A stretch of 41,146 nucleotides of DNA from Bacillota bacterium (GTDB taxonomy: Bacteria; Bacillota; Clostridia; Christensenellales; CAG-138). The stretch is taken from contig JAEEKE010000007.1 in NCBI GenBank assembly GCA_016282255.1, positions 1 through 41,146 of the forward strand, read 5' to 3'. This document shows, piece after piece, positions 14,429 to 23,040 of the stretch; positions within the stretch are counted from its first letter, which is position 1; each line of letters opens with the position of its first letter. The position numbers and the translations under genes were made by a program. Under the pieces are notes generated by a model that was given only the letters and a program-made list of their open reading frames with translations, had not been told where the DNA came from and did not search any database.

Positions 14429-14581
14429 TTACTCGTCCTTGCCGGCATTCTCGCACTGCTGGTTCGCGATGCCGCAGCTGGTCTTGCAGGCGGACTGGCA
14501 AGAGGTCTGGCATTCGCCGCAGCCGCCGTTCTTCGCGCTCTCGCAAAGGGTCTTGACGGTCAGAGTAGTGATGTGCTTCAT
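14429..14581 (-). CDS. scfA: SCIFF ranthipeptide precursor (six cysteines in forty-five)
   Basis: A 50-residue peptide starting MKHITTLTVK and containing the near-invariant family core GECQTSCQSACKTSC. The ATG at 14581 follows AGGAGG by 9 bases. Cysteines are at 13, 21, 24, 28, 32, 36 and 43: the six canonical ones plus an extra at 13. Residue 37, directly after CKTSC, is Gly, where many SCIFF peptides have Thr. Its role is unsettled; it is one of the most conserved RiPPs of Clostridia, and scfB adds a Cys-to-Thr type thioether in studied examples. Own promoter at 14618-14646. Confidence 0.96.
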   Translation of the reverse strand: MKHITTLTVKTLCESAKNGGCGECQTSCQSACKTSCGIANQQCENAGKDE

Positions 14582-14617
14582 AAGAGTTACCTCCTCTTGA
14601 ATTTTTGCATTTGGCTT

Positions 14618-14646
14618 ATTATAACACGCGTTTTTCGATAAGTCAA
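14618..14646 (-). promoter_or_regulatory. Promoter of scfA-scfB
   Basis: Minus strand: TTGACT (14646-14641), 17-base spacer, TATAAT (14623-14618), giving a leader of about 30 bases to the scfA start. Confidence 0.87.
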
Positions 14647-14675
14647 TAATAAAAACCGGGGCCGTACGCCGGCGC

Positions 14676-15347
14676 TCACTCGGGGAGCTGCCAGTCGATC
14701 GGCGTCTGACCGGAGGCGATCAGGGCCTCGTTGCACCGTGAAAAATGGCGGCAGCCGAAGAAGCCGTTGTAGGCCGAGAGTGGGCTGGGGTGCACGGTCT
14801 CGAGCTTGATATGGTTGGGGTTCGTGATGACGCGCGCCTTCTGCCTGGCGTTCGCTCCCCAGAGCAGGAACACGACGGGGCTTTCCTTGCGGTCCAGCTC
14901 CTTTATGACCCGGTCGGTGAAGAGCTCCCAGCCCATGCCGCGGTGGCTGTTCGGCTGATGCGCGCGCACGGTAAGAACCGTGTTGAGCAGCAGCACGCCC
15001 TGCTTTGCCCACGCGGTCAGCTCCCCGTGGCCGGTGTAGCGGAAGCCGACGTCGGTCTCCAGCTCGCGGAAGATGTTTTTGAGCGACGGCGGGGGCTCCG
15101 TGCCGCGGCGCACCGAGAAGCAGAGCCCGTGGGCCTGCCCCTCCCCGTGGTAGGGGTCCTGACCGATGATCACGGCCTTCGTATCCCCGAACGAAGTATA
15201 GCGAAGCGCGTTGAAGATATCGTACATATCGGGGTACACGGTCCCCTGCCGGTATTCCTTCGCGAGGAACGCGCGCAGCTTCAGATAATAATCCTTGGTG
15301 AATTCGTCCTTAAGGATCTCGTCCCAGTCGTTGCCGAGGTTTACCAT
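14676..15347 (-). CDS. ung: Uracil-DNA glycosylase, family 1
   Basis: A 223-residue base-excision repair enzyme that removes uracil from DNA. All family-1 motifs are present: GQDPYHGEGQAHGLCFSV (catalytic Asp and water-activating loop), PPPSLKNIFREL, LLLNTVLTVRAHQPNSH, VVFLLWGANAR and the minor-groove loop HPSPLSAYNGFFG. Length is typical. The ATG at 15347 follows GGAGG by 6 bases. A consensus promoter lies upstream and no partner gene is present, so it is probably monocistronic. Confidence 0.97.
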   Translation of the reverse strand: MVNLGNDWDEILKDEFTKDYYLKLRAFLAKEYRQGTVYPDMYDIFNALRYTSFGDTKAVIIGQDPYHGEGQAHGLCFSVRRGTEPPPSLKNIFRELETDVGFRYTGHGELTAWAKQGVLLLNTVLTVRAHQPNSHRGMGWELFTDRVIKELDRKESPVVFLLWGANARQKARVITNPNHIKLETVHPSPLSAYNGFFGCRHFSRCNEALIASGQTPIDWQLPE

Positions 15348-15376
15348 ATTGGCCTCCGTTGCGTTTTATCGGTTTA

Positions 15377-15405
15377 AAGATACAGCGGATGCGGCCCGTT
15401 GTCAA
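15377..15405 (-). promoter_or_regulatory. Promoter of ung
   Basis: Minus strand: TTGACA (15405-15400), 17-base spacer, TATCTT (15382-15377). Confidence 0.85.
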
Positions 15406-15466
15406 GCAAAACCGGCCCGGACGGGTGTGTTTTGACCCGAACGCGGGCCGCGGCGTTATTTCGCGC

Positions 15467-15494
15467 AAACGAAAGCCCCGCCGAAAAGCGGGGC
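15467..15494 (-). terminator. Terminator of the 15513-16364 lipoprotein gene
   Basis: GCCCCGC pairs with GCGGGGC (15475-15481 and 15488-15494) around a 6-base loop; the minus strand continues TTTCGTTT. Confidence 0.8.
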
Positions 15495-15512
15495 AGTTTA
15501 TCATAGAACAGG

Positions 15513-16364
15513 TCAGAAATCGAGGTCCCCGGGCAGGATGCGGTAATCGATGACGACGCCGCCGGCGTTGGCGAGCTTCCAGTCCGCGCCGTAGGTCATG
15601 GCCTCGATCACGACGTCGCCGGCCTCGTCAAGACCGTAGTCGATGCGAAGCACACCGTCGGTGAGGTAGTGAAGGGTCGAATAGGGGTTGATCTCGATCC
15701 CAAGTGACGCCGCCTTTTCTGCCCAATACTCAAATACGAAGAAGTTCCCTTGAAGCTTCTGATTCTCCGTTATCGCTCTGTAATGCAGCGCGAACGAGGG
15801 ATCCACTTCTCCGACAGACTCGATCGAATCGCCGATCTCGAGCGAAGCGAAAGCTTCATATTCGAGGGGCGTGCAGACAAACACCGGAAGACCCGCATAA
15901 CCTCGGAAATCATTATGATCATCGTAGAAAATGAAGATCCTGGTATCGTTTTCGGTATCCATCATATAGTAGAAGCAGCTTTCATCCCTTGTCCGCTTGG
16001 CATTTTCGGCTTCCGGAAAATAGTGCAAAAAGCCCTCCGGTCCGGCGCCGCCGCCGCCCGACAAAGCGTCGCAAGCCCAGTAGCCATCGGAATCGTAGGA
16101 GCCGAAGAAACCGTTCTTCTCAAATGAAAGCAATTCCTCATACGAATAGAAAGGTATATCGAGCGGTTCGAGCGTCGGCTCCGGCTTGGGGGTCGCTGTC
16201 GGAACGGGCGTTTCGGTCGGAACGGGCGTTTCTTCCTGCTTTGGCGCTTCGGTGACCTTGCCGACGTCGGCGGGCTTGGGCTTTTCGGTGCAGGCGGCTG
16301 CCGTCAGCACCGCCGCGATAATGACAATGACCGCGGTCATTACTGTAAACACATTGCGTTTCAT
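15513..16364 (-). CDS. Lipoprotein with Thr/Pro linker, function unknown
   Basis: A 283-residue protein. The ATG follows AAGGAGG by 8 bases. The signal peptide is hydrophobic with the lipobox TAAAC (Cys25), followed by a proline/threonine-rich spacer (about residues 30-68, ETPVPTETPVPTATPKPEPT). The globular part begins about residue 69 with YSYEELLSFEKNGFFGSYDSDGYW and is rich in aromatic and acidic residues. I recognise no catalytic motif. Four non-lipidated cysteines are present in the domain. Exposed on the outer membrane face; possibly a binding protein or sensor. Single gene with its own terminator. Confidence 0.78.
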   Translation of the reverse strand: MKRNVFTVMTAVIVIIAAVLTAAACTEKPKPADVGKVTEAPKQEETPVPTETPVPTATPKPEPTLEPLDIPFYSYEELLSFEKNGFFGSYDSDGYWACDALSGGGGAGPEGFLHYFPEAENAKRTRDESCFYYMMDTENDTRIFIFYDDHNDFRGYAGLPVFVCTPLEYEAFASLEIGDSIESVGEVDPSFALHYRAITENQKLQGNFFVFEYWAEKAASLGIEINPYSTLHYLTDGVLRIDYGLDEAGDVVIEAMTYGADWKLANAGGVVIDYRILPGDLDF

Positions 16365-16421
16365 TGATAATTCCTCCTTGTTTTTTACAGCGGTTCCCCG
16401 ATGATCGTTTATCCTGCTCCG

Positions 16422-16452
16422 ATTATATTATACATCGGGGGGTAGATGTCAA
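16422..16452 (-). promoter_or_regulatory. Probable promoter of the 15513-16364 gene, with inverted repeat
   Basis: Minus strand: TTGACA (16452-16447) followed by two overlapping TATAAT boxes at spacings of 14 (16432-16427) and 19 bases (16427-16422), neither ideal. CCCCGATG (16396-16403) and CATCGGGG (16433-16440) flank the -10 region as an inverted repeat that could be an operator. Confidence 0.6.
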
Positions 16453-16518
16453 GCAAAAAACCCGGTGCGGCGCGGGCCGTCCCGCCCGTCCTCCGTTCAT
16501 TGTTTGCTTCGCCGACTG

Positions 16519-16547
16519 TTGCACTCCATCACTATTTGGTGTATAAT
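16519..16547 (+). promoter_or_regulatory. Promoter of the recJ operon
   Basis: TTGCAC (16519-16524), 17-base spacer, TATAAT (16542-16547). No other strong promoter is obvious between recJ and hemZ, so it may drive the whole recJ-apt-rel-dtd-MBL-hemZ run. Confidence 0.8.
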
Positions 16548-16585
16548 TACGATGTAGAATTATTTGCGTTTAAGAGGAGCGTACT

Positions 16586-19039
16586 TTGGTCATCTACCGA
16601 AGATCGAAATACTATACGGAGGAAAGGGACGCCGACAGGGGAGGCAGGCTGTCTCCGCTGCTCATGCGCGCGCTCCGGGCCCGCGGGGCCGAGACGCCCG
16701 ACGAGATCGAGCGCTTCCTCGACCCGTCGCCCGCCGGGTTCCACGACCCCTTCCTGCTTCCCGATATGGACAAGGCGGTGGAGCGCATTCGGCTGGCGCT
16801 GGATACGCGCGAGCGCATCTGCGTGTTCGGCGATTACGACGTGGACGGTATCTGCTCGACCGCGATGCTGACCGACTATTTCCGTTCGGTCGGCGCGGAC
16901 GTGGTCTATCATATCCCCTCCCGCAGCGAGGAGGGCTACGGCATGTCCGCCGCGGCCGTCGAAAAGCTCTATGAGCAGGGCGTGGGCCTTATAATCACGG
17001 TCGACAACGGCATCTCCGCATCGAACGAGATCGCCCGCTGCCGCGAGCTCGGCATCGACGTGGTCGTGACCGACCACCATATCCCGCCGGGAGAGCTGCC
17101 CGAATGCAGCGCCGTGGTCTGCCACACCGTTCCCGGCAGCCGCTACCCCGCCTCGATCCTCTGCGGCGCGGGCACGGCCTTTAAGCTGCTGCATGCGCTG
17201 GCCGGGCTCGATACCGCGATGCGCTATATCTCGCTCGCCGGGCTTGCGAGCGTGGCGGACGTGGTTCCCCTGCTCGACGAGAACAGGATCTTCGTCAAGC
17301 TCGGGCTCGACGCGCTCAATTCCGGGGCCTGCCCCCTGGGCCTGACAAGGCTGATCGAGAGCATCCCCACCATCAAAAAGCCCTACAACACCTGCAATCT
17401 CGGCTTCGCGATAGCCCCGAGGCTCAACGCCTCCGGCCGCATGAGCGACGCATCGCTCTCCGTGGAGCTCTTCCTTTCAAACGATATCCCCCGCATGGAC
17501 GCGATCATCGCGGAGCTGAACCGGCTGAATGAATTGAGGCAGCAGGATGAATCGAGGATCCTGCGCGACGCGCTCGATATGCTCTCCGGCGCCGACCTTT
17601 CCGACGCCCGCGCGATCGTGCTTATGAAGCGCGACTGGAACGGCGGCGTCATCGGCATCGCGGCCTCGCGCATACTCGATATGTTCCACCGGCCCACGAT
17701 CCTCTTCTGCGAATCGAACGGCGCCCTCAAGGGCTCGGCCCGCTCGATCGACGGCGTCAACATCCACACGGAGCTCAGCCGCGTTTCGGACTGCTTCCTG
17801 CGCTTCGGCGGGCACGCCAAGGCCGCCGGCATCACCATGGAGGAGAGCCGCTTTGAGGAGTTCAAGACGAGGCTCAACGAGGCGCTGCGCGAGGACTATC
17901 CCGACGAAGCCTTTGCCGCGAGCCGCGATTACGAGTTCGAGATCCCGCTCGACATGGTCACAGGCGAGCTCATAAACGAATTCGCCCTGCTCGCGCCCTT
18001 CGGCGAATCGAACCCCTCCCCCGTGTTCCGCTCGAGGAACGTGGAGATCCGGCGGCTGCGCCGCTGCGGCAGCGATTCCCAGCACACGCGCATGGAGGTC
18101 GCCTCCGGCACGGGCGCTGCCCAGGGCGGAGCTTCGGCGCTCGAAGCGATCTGGTTCTGCAGCGCGCCGTATTTCCGCTCGCTGCTCGCTTCCGACAGGG
18201 CGGACATCCTCTACACCCCCTCGATCAACCGCTGGTGCGGCACCGAGGGCATCCAGCTCCGCCTGAAATGGGCGGAGAGCGAGCTGCCCGCCGACATTCC
18301 GGCCTATATCGACGCGGGCATGTGGAACTTCTGCGAGGCGATCGTCGAGAACGCCCAGCTCACGAAGCCGGAAGACGACGAGGCCTTCCTGCCCCGCTTC
18401 GGCGGCGATCTTAAAAAGCTGTTCTCAAGCAGGCTCTCGGGCATAATGGCGCTTGCGTTCTCGCCCGAGGCCGCTGAAAAGGCCCTGCGCGAGATCTCCG
18501 AAACCGGCATCGCGGTCGACGTCTGCTACGGCTCGCCGACGGACCCGACCATCCGCGACCATACGCTCGTGCTGGCGCCGAAGCTCGGCTCGCTGCCCGA
18601 GCGCGGCTATCAGAAGGTGGTTTTGCTCGACATGCCGCTCTTTAAAGGGACCGAGGCGTTTTTGAGAAACCGACTGCCGGACGCGGAGCTCATCTCCATG
18701 GCCGAGCCCTACGCGCGCTTCCCCTCGGGCTTCACCCCCGCCTGCCTGCGCTTCAGCCTTGAGCGCGAGTTCATGGCCGACTGCTACCGCGCCGCGCACA
18801 GGCAGCTTTCGGAGGCGGACACCTCGTTCGAGGAGCTTGCGATAAGGCTCTCGGAGCGCACGTCCACGCCGCGCTTCGCCGCCCGCTTCGCGCTCGCGGT
18901 CTTCACGGAGCTCGGGTTCTTCGTGTTCAACGAGCGCGGCTCGCTCTCCCTGGCCGAGGCCGAGCGCGCGCCGCTGACGGACAGCCGGCTCTACAGCGCG
19001 GTGGTCCGGACCCGCGAAAAGCTTATCCCCGGCAGATAA
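16586..19039 (+). CDS. recJ: Single-stranded-DNA-specific exonuclease RecJ
   Basis: An 817-residue DHH-family 5'-3' exonuclease used in recombination, mismatch and base-excision repair. DHH motifs in order: FGDYDVDG (81-88), ITVDNG (137-142), TDHH (162-165) and, in the DHHA1 region, FGGHAKAAGITME with the GGHxxAAG signature. An OB-like domain follows (NPSPVFRSRNVEIRRLRRCG). The protein is longer than E. coli RecJ, with an extra C-terminal region of about 250 residues, as in many Firmicutes RecJ proteins. The start is TTG at 16586, preceded by GAGGAG 7 bases upstream. First gene of a conserved clostridial block. Confidence 0.94.
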   Translation: MVIYRRSKYYTEERDADRGGRLSPLLMRALRARGAETPDEIERFLDPSPAGFHDPFLLPDMDKAVERIRLALDTRERICVFGDYDVDGICSTAMLTDYFRSVGADVVYHIPSRSEEGYGMSAAAVEKLYEQGVGLIITVDNGISASNEIARCRELGIDVVVTDHHIPPGELPECSAVVCHTVPGSRYPASILCGAGTAFKLLHALAGLDTAMRYISLAGLASVADVVPLLDENRIFVKLGLDALNSGACPLGLTRLIESIPTIKKPYNTCNLGFAIAPRLNASGRMSDASLSVELFLSNDIPRMDAIIAELNRLNELRQQDESRILRDALDMLSGADLSDARAIVLMKRDWNGGVIGIAASRILDMFHRPTILFCESNGALKGSARSIDGVNIHTELSRVSDCFLRFGGHAKAAGITMEESRFEEFKTRLNEALREDYPDEAFAASRDYEFEIPLDMVTGELINEFALLAPFGESNPSPVFRSRNVEIRRLRRCGSDSQHTRMEVASGTGAAQGGASALEAIWFCSAPYFRSLLASDRADILYTPSINRWCGTEGIQLRLKWAESELPADIPAYIDAGMWNFCEAIVENAQLTKPEDDEAFLPRFGGDLKKLFSSRLSGIMALAFSPEAAEKALREISETGIAVDVCYGSPTDPTIRDHTLVLAPKLGSLPERGYQKVVLLDMPLFKGTEAFLRNRLPDAELISMAEPYARFPSGFTPACLRFSLEREFMADCYRAAHRQLSEADTSFEELAIRLSERTSTPRFAARFALAVFTELGFFVFNERGSLSLAEAERAPLTDSRLYSAVVRTREKLIPGR

Positions 19040-19105
19040 CGCCGGCAATCATATTAAAGATCATGCTCCGGCGCCGTGCCGGTACCATACGGAGGTAAAA
19101 AGCAT

Positions 19106-19630
19106 ATGATGAACGAACAGGAACTCAAGGACACTATCAGGAGCATACCCGATTACCCCATCCCCGGCGTGCTCTTCAGGGACATCACCACCCTCGTCAA
19201 GGATCCCGAGGCCTATAACTCCCTCATCACGATCCTTTCGGACGAGCTGAGGCCCCTCAACGTCGATATCGTCATCGGGCCCGAGGCAAGGGGCTTCGTT
19301 TTCGGCGCCGCCGTCGCCTACGCGATCAACGCGGGCCTCGTGCTTGCGAGGAAACCCGGCAAGCTCCCCTGCGAGGTCAACCGCATCAGCTACGGCCTTG
19401 AATACGGCACCAACTCCCTGGAGGTCCATAAGGACGCCATCCAGCCCGGCATGAGGGTCGCGATCGTGGACGATCTGCTCGCCACCGGCGGCACCGCCCG
19501 CGCAGCGGTCGAGCTCGTGCGCGAGATGGGCGCCGAAGTCGTGGCCGCCGCGTTTGCGATAGAGCTGACTGACCTCGGCGGCCGCGAGAAGCTTGCGGAC
19601 TGCCCGGTATTCACCGCGATCAAGTATTGA
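19106..19630 (+). CDS. apt: Adenine phosphoribosyltransferase
   Basis: A 174-residue purine-salvage enzyme making AMP from adenine and PRPP. The PRPP-binding motif is VAIVDDLLATGGTA, and the N-terminal IPDYPIPGVLFRDITTL and GPEARGFVFGAAVAY are specific to Apt. ATG 19106 is 10 bases after GGAGG; an in-frame GTG at 19076 lies before that ribosome site and is rejected, and ATG 19109 is possible. It follows recJ by 66 bases and precedes rel, an order common in Firmicutes. Confidence 0.96.
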   Translation: MMNEQELKDTIRSIPDYPIPGVLFRDITTLVKDPEAYNSLITILSDELRPLNVDIVIGPEARGFVFGAAVAYAINAGLVLARKPGKLPCEVNRISYGLEYGTNSLEVHKDAIQPGMRVAIVDDLLATGGTARAAVELVREMGAEVVAAAFAIELTDLGGREKLADCPVFTAIKY

Positions 19631-19704
19631 TAACCATTTGACCCTTTCGGGGCACGCCCCGTATTTCAGCGCACCCGACGGCGCGTAAGATAAAGGAGGT
19701 CGGC

Positions 19705-21879
19705 ATGGACAGACTGCTCTCCGTCTGCGAAAAGAAGTTTTCGCCCGACAAGATCGAGCTGCTGAAAAAAGCGATCGACTTCGCCAAGACCATCCATCAA
19801 GGCCAGAAGAGGGAATCTTCCGAGCCCTATTACGTGCACCCCGAAGCCGTGGCGCTGATCCTCGTGGATATGGAGATGGACGCGGACACCGTGATAGCGG
19901 GTCTGCTCCACGACACCGTGGAGGACGGGCTGGACGTTTCGATCGACCAGATCTCGCAGATGTTCGGCAAGGACATCGCCCGCATGGTCGACGGCGTCAC
20001 CAAGCTGACCAACACGAACCTGACCAAGATGCTCTCCCGCGAGGACAGGCAGGCCGAGAACCTGCGCAAGATGTTCCTCGCCATCGCGAACGACGTGCGC
20101 GTGGTCATCATAAAGCTGGCCGACCGCCTGCACAACATGCGCACGCTGGGCTACTGCTCGCGCGAGAAGCAGCTGCGCAAGGCGCGCGAGACGATGGACG
20201 TCTACGCCCCGCTCGCGGACCGCTTCGGCATGGGCATGGTCAAGGCGGAGCTCGAGGACCTTGCATTCGGTTACCTGATGCCCGAGGAATGCCGCAAACT
20301 GCAGTCGCTGATCGAGCCCAAGCAGGAGGAGCGCATGAGCCTCCTCAAGACCGCGGCGAGAAAGATCGAGCTGGCGCTCAAGGAGGCGGGCATCGAGGCC
20401 GAGATCAACGGCCGGCCGAAGCACCTCTATTCGATCTACCGCAAGCTCAATATCAAGAAGGCCACGCTCAACGAGATCTACGACCTGGTCGCCCTGCGCA
20501 TCATCGTCAACACCGTCAAGGACTGCTACGGCGCGCTCGGCATCATCCACTCCCTCTGGCGCCCGGTGCCGGGCCGCTTCAAGGACTATATCGCGATGCC
20601 GAAGACCAATATGTACCGGTCGCTGCACACCACGCTGTTCAGCGACCAGGGCATGCCCTTCGAGGTGCAGATCCGCACCCACGAGATGCACCGCACCGCC
20701 GAATACGGCATCGCGGCGCACTGGATGTATAAGGAGGGCCGCAGCGAGCAGGACGAGCTGGACAAGAAGCTGGAATGGCTGCATCAGCTCGTGGATTACG
20801 AATCCGACGCCAGCTCCACCAAGGAATACGTCGACAACGTGCGGCAGGATTTCTTCGCGGACTACGTCTTCGTTCTGACGCCGAACGGCGAGATCTTCGA
20901 CCTGCCCATCGGATCCACGCCCGTGGACTTCGCCTACCGCATCCATTCCAACGTCGGCGACCACACGCAGCACGCCAAGGTCAACGGCGTGCCCGCCAAG
21001 CTCGATTACAAGTTAAAGACCCACGACGTCGTGGAGATCATCACCAGTCCGCAGGCCACGCCCAAGCGCGACTGGCTCAATTTCGTCAAGACCTCCCAGG
21101 CCAAGAACCGCATCAAGCAGTATTTTAAAAAGGCCAACAGGGAGGAGAACGTTTCAAGGGGCAAGGAGATGCTCTCCGAAGCCGCGAGGCGGCAGGGGCA
21201 GAAGCTCTCCGAGATCACGAAGCCCGAATTCGTGCAGCAGGTGCTCGCGCGCTTCACCCTCAACGAGATGGACGACGTGTACGCCGCGATCGGCTACGGC
21301 GGCCTGACCACGGGGCAGGTGCTCAATAAGCTTATGGAGGCCCAGCGCAAGGCGCGCAAGGAGCAGGAGCTGATCGACAAGCTCGAGAACACCGAGCCCG
21401 TGCAGACCAAGAGCTTCGACGCCGACGGCCGCGCGGTCATCGTCAAGGGCGAGGCCAATATGGTGGTCCGCTTCGCGCAGTGCTGCTCGCCCCTGCCGGG
21501 CGACAAGATCTTTGGCTACATCACGAGGGGCCGCGGCGTTTCGATCCACAGCATGAACTGCCCGAACGCCGCCGCGCTGCTTGCGGACGCCGAGCGCATA
21601 ATAGGCGTTGCCTGGGCCGACGAGGAGAGCGCGAAGTTCCCCGTCACGATCCACATCATGGCCAAGGAGCGCCCGAACCTTCTGATGGATATCTCGCAGC
21701 TGCTCGCGAACCTGCATATCAACCTGCGCCGCATCAACGCCAAGATGAGCGACGACGGCGCGGGCGTGGACGTATCGATGAGCTTCGACGTGCAGAACGC
21801 CGCGCATCTCGATACCATAACCAGGGGGCTTTTGAAGATCCCCGGCGTGAACGACGTTTCGAGGCAGCTGAACGGATGA
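19705..21879 (+). CDS. rel: Bifunctional (p)ppGpp synthetase/hydrolase
   Basis: A 724-residue stringent-response enzyme. The hydrolase HD domain is intact: YVHP (His45), HDTVED (69-74) and [11 protein letters not shown] (about 138-148). The synthetase domain has [20 protein letters not shown] and [26 protein letters not shown] domain ([24 protein letters not shown], about 390-450) and a C-terminal ACT domain ([23 protein letters not shown]) follow, with a conserved CCSPLPGD zinc-finger stretch between them. Both catalytic sites look functional. The ATG follows AAGGAGG; the stop overlaps the dtd start. Confidence 0.96.
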   Translation: MDRLLSVCEKKFSPDKIELLKKAIDFAKTIHQGQKRESSEPYYVHPEAVALILVDMEMDADTVIAGLLHDTVEDGLDVSIDQISQMFGKDIARMVDGVTKLTNTNLTKMLSREDRQAENLRKMFLAIANDVRVVIIKLADRLHNMRTLGYCSREKQLRKARETMDVYAPLADRFGMGMVKAELEDLAFGYLMPEECRKLQSLIEPKQEERMSLLKTAARKIELALKEAGIEAEINGRPKHLYSIYRKLNIKKATLNEIYDLVALRIIVNTVKDCYGALGIIHSLWRPVPGRFKDYIAMPKTNMYRSLHTTLFSDQGMPFEVQIRTHEMHRTAEYGIAAHWMYKEGRSEQDELDKKLEWLHQLVDYESDASSTKEYVDNVRQDFFADYVFVLTPNGEIFDLPIGSTPVDFAYRIHSNVGDHTQHAKVNGVPAKLDYKLKTHDVVEIITSPQATPKRDWLNFVKTSQAKNRIKQYFKKANREENVSRGKEMLSEAARRQGQKLSEITKPEFVQQVLARFTLNEMDDVYAAIGYGGLTTGQVLNKLMEAQRKARKEQELIDKLENTEPVQTKSFDADGRAVIVKGEANMVVRFAQCCSPLPGDKIFGYITRGRGVSIHSMNCPNAAALLADAERIIGVAWADEESAKFPVTIHIMAKERPNLLMDISQLLANLHINLRRINAKMSDDGAGVDVSMSFDVQNAAHLDTITRGLLKIPGVNDVSRQLNG

Positions 21880-22322
21880 AGGCGGTAGTGCAGCGAGTCA
21901 AAAACGCGAGCGTCACGGTCGGAGGCGAAACGGTCGGCGCGATCGAAGGCGGCCTGCTGGTGCTGCTCGGCGTCGAGCCGGACGACGGCCCGGAGGACAT
22001 CGCCTATATCGTCAAGAAGACCGCGGGATTGCGCATCTTCGAGGATGCGGAGGGCAAAATGAACCTCTCCGCGCTCGACAAGGGGCTGAAGGTGCTGCTC
22101 GTTTCGCAGTTCACGCTGCTCGGCGACGCGCGCAAGGGCTTCCGGCCCAGCTTTTCAAACGCCGCCCCGCCGTCCGTCGCGATACCGCTCTATGAGGAGA
22201 CGGCCGCGAAGCTGCGCGAGGTCATCCCCACCGAAACGGGGATCTTCGGCGCGGACATGCAGGTGGCGCTCGTCAACGACGGCCCCGTGACGATCCTGCT
22301 CGACAGCAGGCGCAGTTACTGA
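21876..22322 (+). CDS. dtd: D-aminoacyl-tRNA deacylase
   Basis: A 148-residue enzyme that frees tRNA from mischarged D-amino acids (and glycine on tRNA-Ala). It starts [17 protein letters not shown] as usual and has both active-site motifs: [21 protein letters not shown] (the SQFTL motif) and [12 protein letters not shown] (the NxGPVT motif). Its ATG overlaps the rel stop codon (ATGA), so the genes are translationally coupled. The rel-dtd pair is conserved across Firmicutes. Confidence 0.96.
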   Translation: MKAVVQRVKNASVTVGGETVGAIEGGLLVLLGVEPDDGPEDIAYIVKKTAGLRIFEDAEGKMNLSALDKGLKVLLVSQFTLLGDARKGFRPSFSNAAPPSVAIPLYEETAAKLREVIPTETGIFGADMQVALVNDGPVTILLDSRRSY

Positions 22323-22336
22323 AAGCGTTATAAAAC

Positions 22337-22993
22337 ATGGAGATCATCAAACTACTGACCGGCCCGATCGGCACGAATACCTACATAGTCTATAAGGAGG
22401 AGGGCACGGCTGAAGCCCCCGCTCCCGCCGTCTGCATCGATCCGGCCGACGCAAAGCCCGTGCTAAGGGCGCTTAAAAACCACGGCCTGCACCTTACCGA
22501 CATACTGCTGACCCACGGGCATTTCGACCACATCCTCGGCGTGCGCGAGCTGCGCGACGCCGAGGGGGCGAAGGTCTATATCCATCCCCTGGACGCGCCG
22601 GCGCTCGAGACGGGCGAAGGCAGCCTCTCGGTCATGTGCGGCATACGCCCCGTGACCTGCCCCGCCGATAAGCTGCTTCGCGACGGCGAGGAATTCACCG
22701 CGGCCGGCATCACCTTCCGCTGCATCCATACCCCAGGCCACACGCCCGGCGGCGTATGCTTTATCGCGGACGGCGAAAAGGATAAGCGCGGCCTGCCCGT
22801 CATCTTCTCGGGCGACACCCTCTTCTGCTTCAGCATCGGGCGCACCGACCTGCCCGGCGGCTCGACGGAGGACCTGATCGATTCGATCGCCTTCAGGCTC
22901 TTTACGCTGCACGGGGACTACACGGTCTACCCCGGGCACAACATGACCACGACGCTGGACGCCGAAAGGCAGCACAATCCCTACGTTAAATAA
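22337..22993 (+). CDS. MBL-fold metallo-hydrolase (glyoxalase II-like, YcbL type)
   Basis: A 218-residue metallo-beta-lactamase-fold hydrolase. Zinc ligands are visible in THGHFDH (the HxHxDH motif, about residues 59-65), TPGHTPGG (His about 135), SGDTLF (Asp) and YPGHNM (C-terminal His). The family cleaves thioesters such as S-lactoylglutathione, but clostridia usually lack glutathione and the real substrate is unknown. It starts 14 bases after dtd and is followed by hemZ in a conserved order; no strong ribosome site is seen, suggesting coupling. Confidence 0.9.
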   Translation: MEIIKLLTGPIGTNTYIVYKEEGTAEAPAPAVCIDPADAKPVLRALKNHGLHLTDILLTHGHFDHILGVRELRDAEGAKVYIHPLDAPALETGEGSLSVMCGIRPVTCPADKLLRDGEEFTAAGITFRCIHTPGHTPGGVCFIADGEKDKRGLPVIFSGDTLFCFSIGRTDLPGGSTEDLIDSIAFRLFTLHGDYTVYPGHNMTTTLDAERQHNPYVK

Positions 22994-23040
22994 TGCAAAT
23001 ACGGCGCCTCAAGCGCCCTGCCGATACCCACGGAGGAGAT

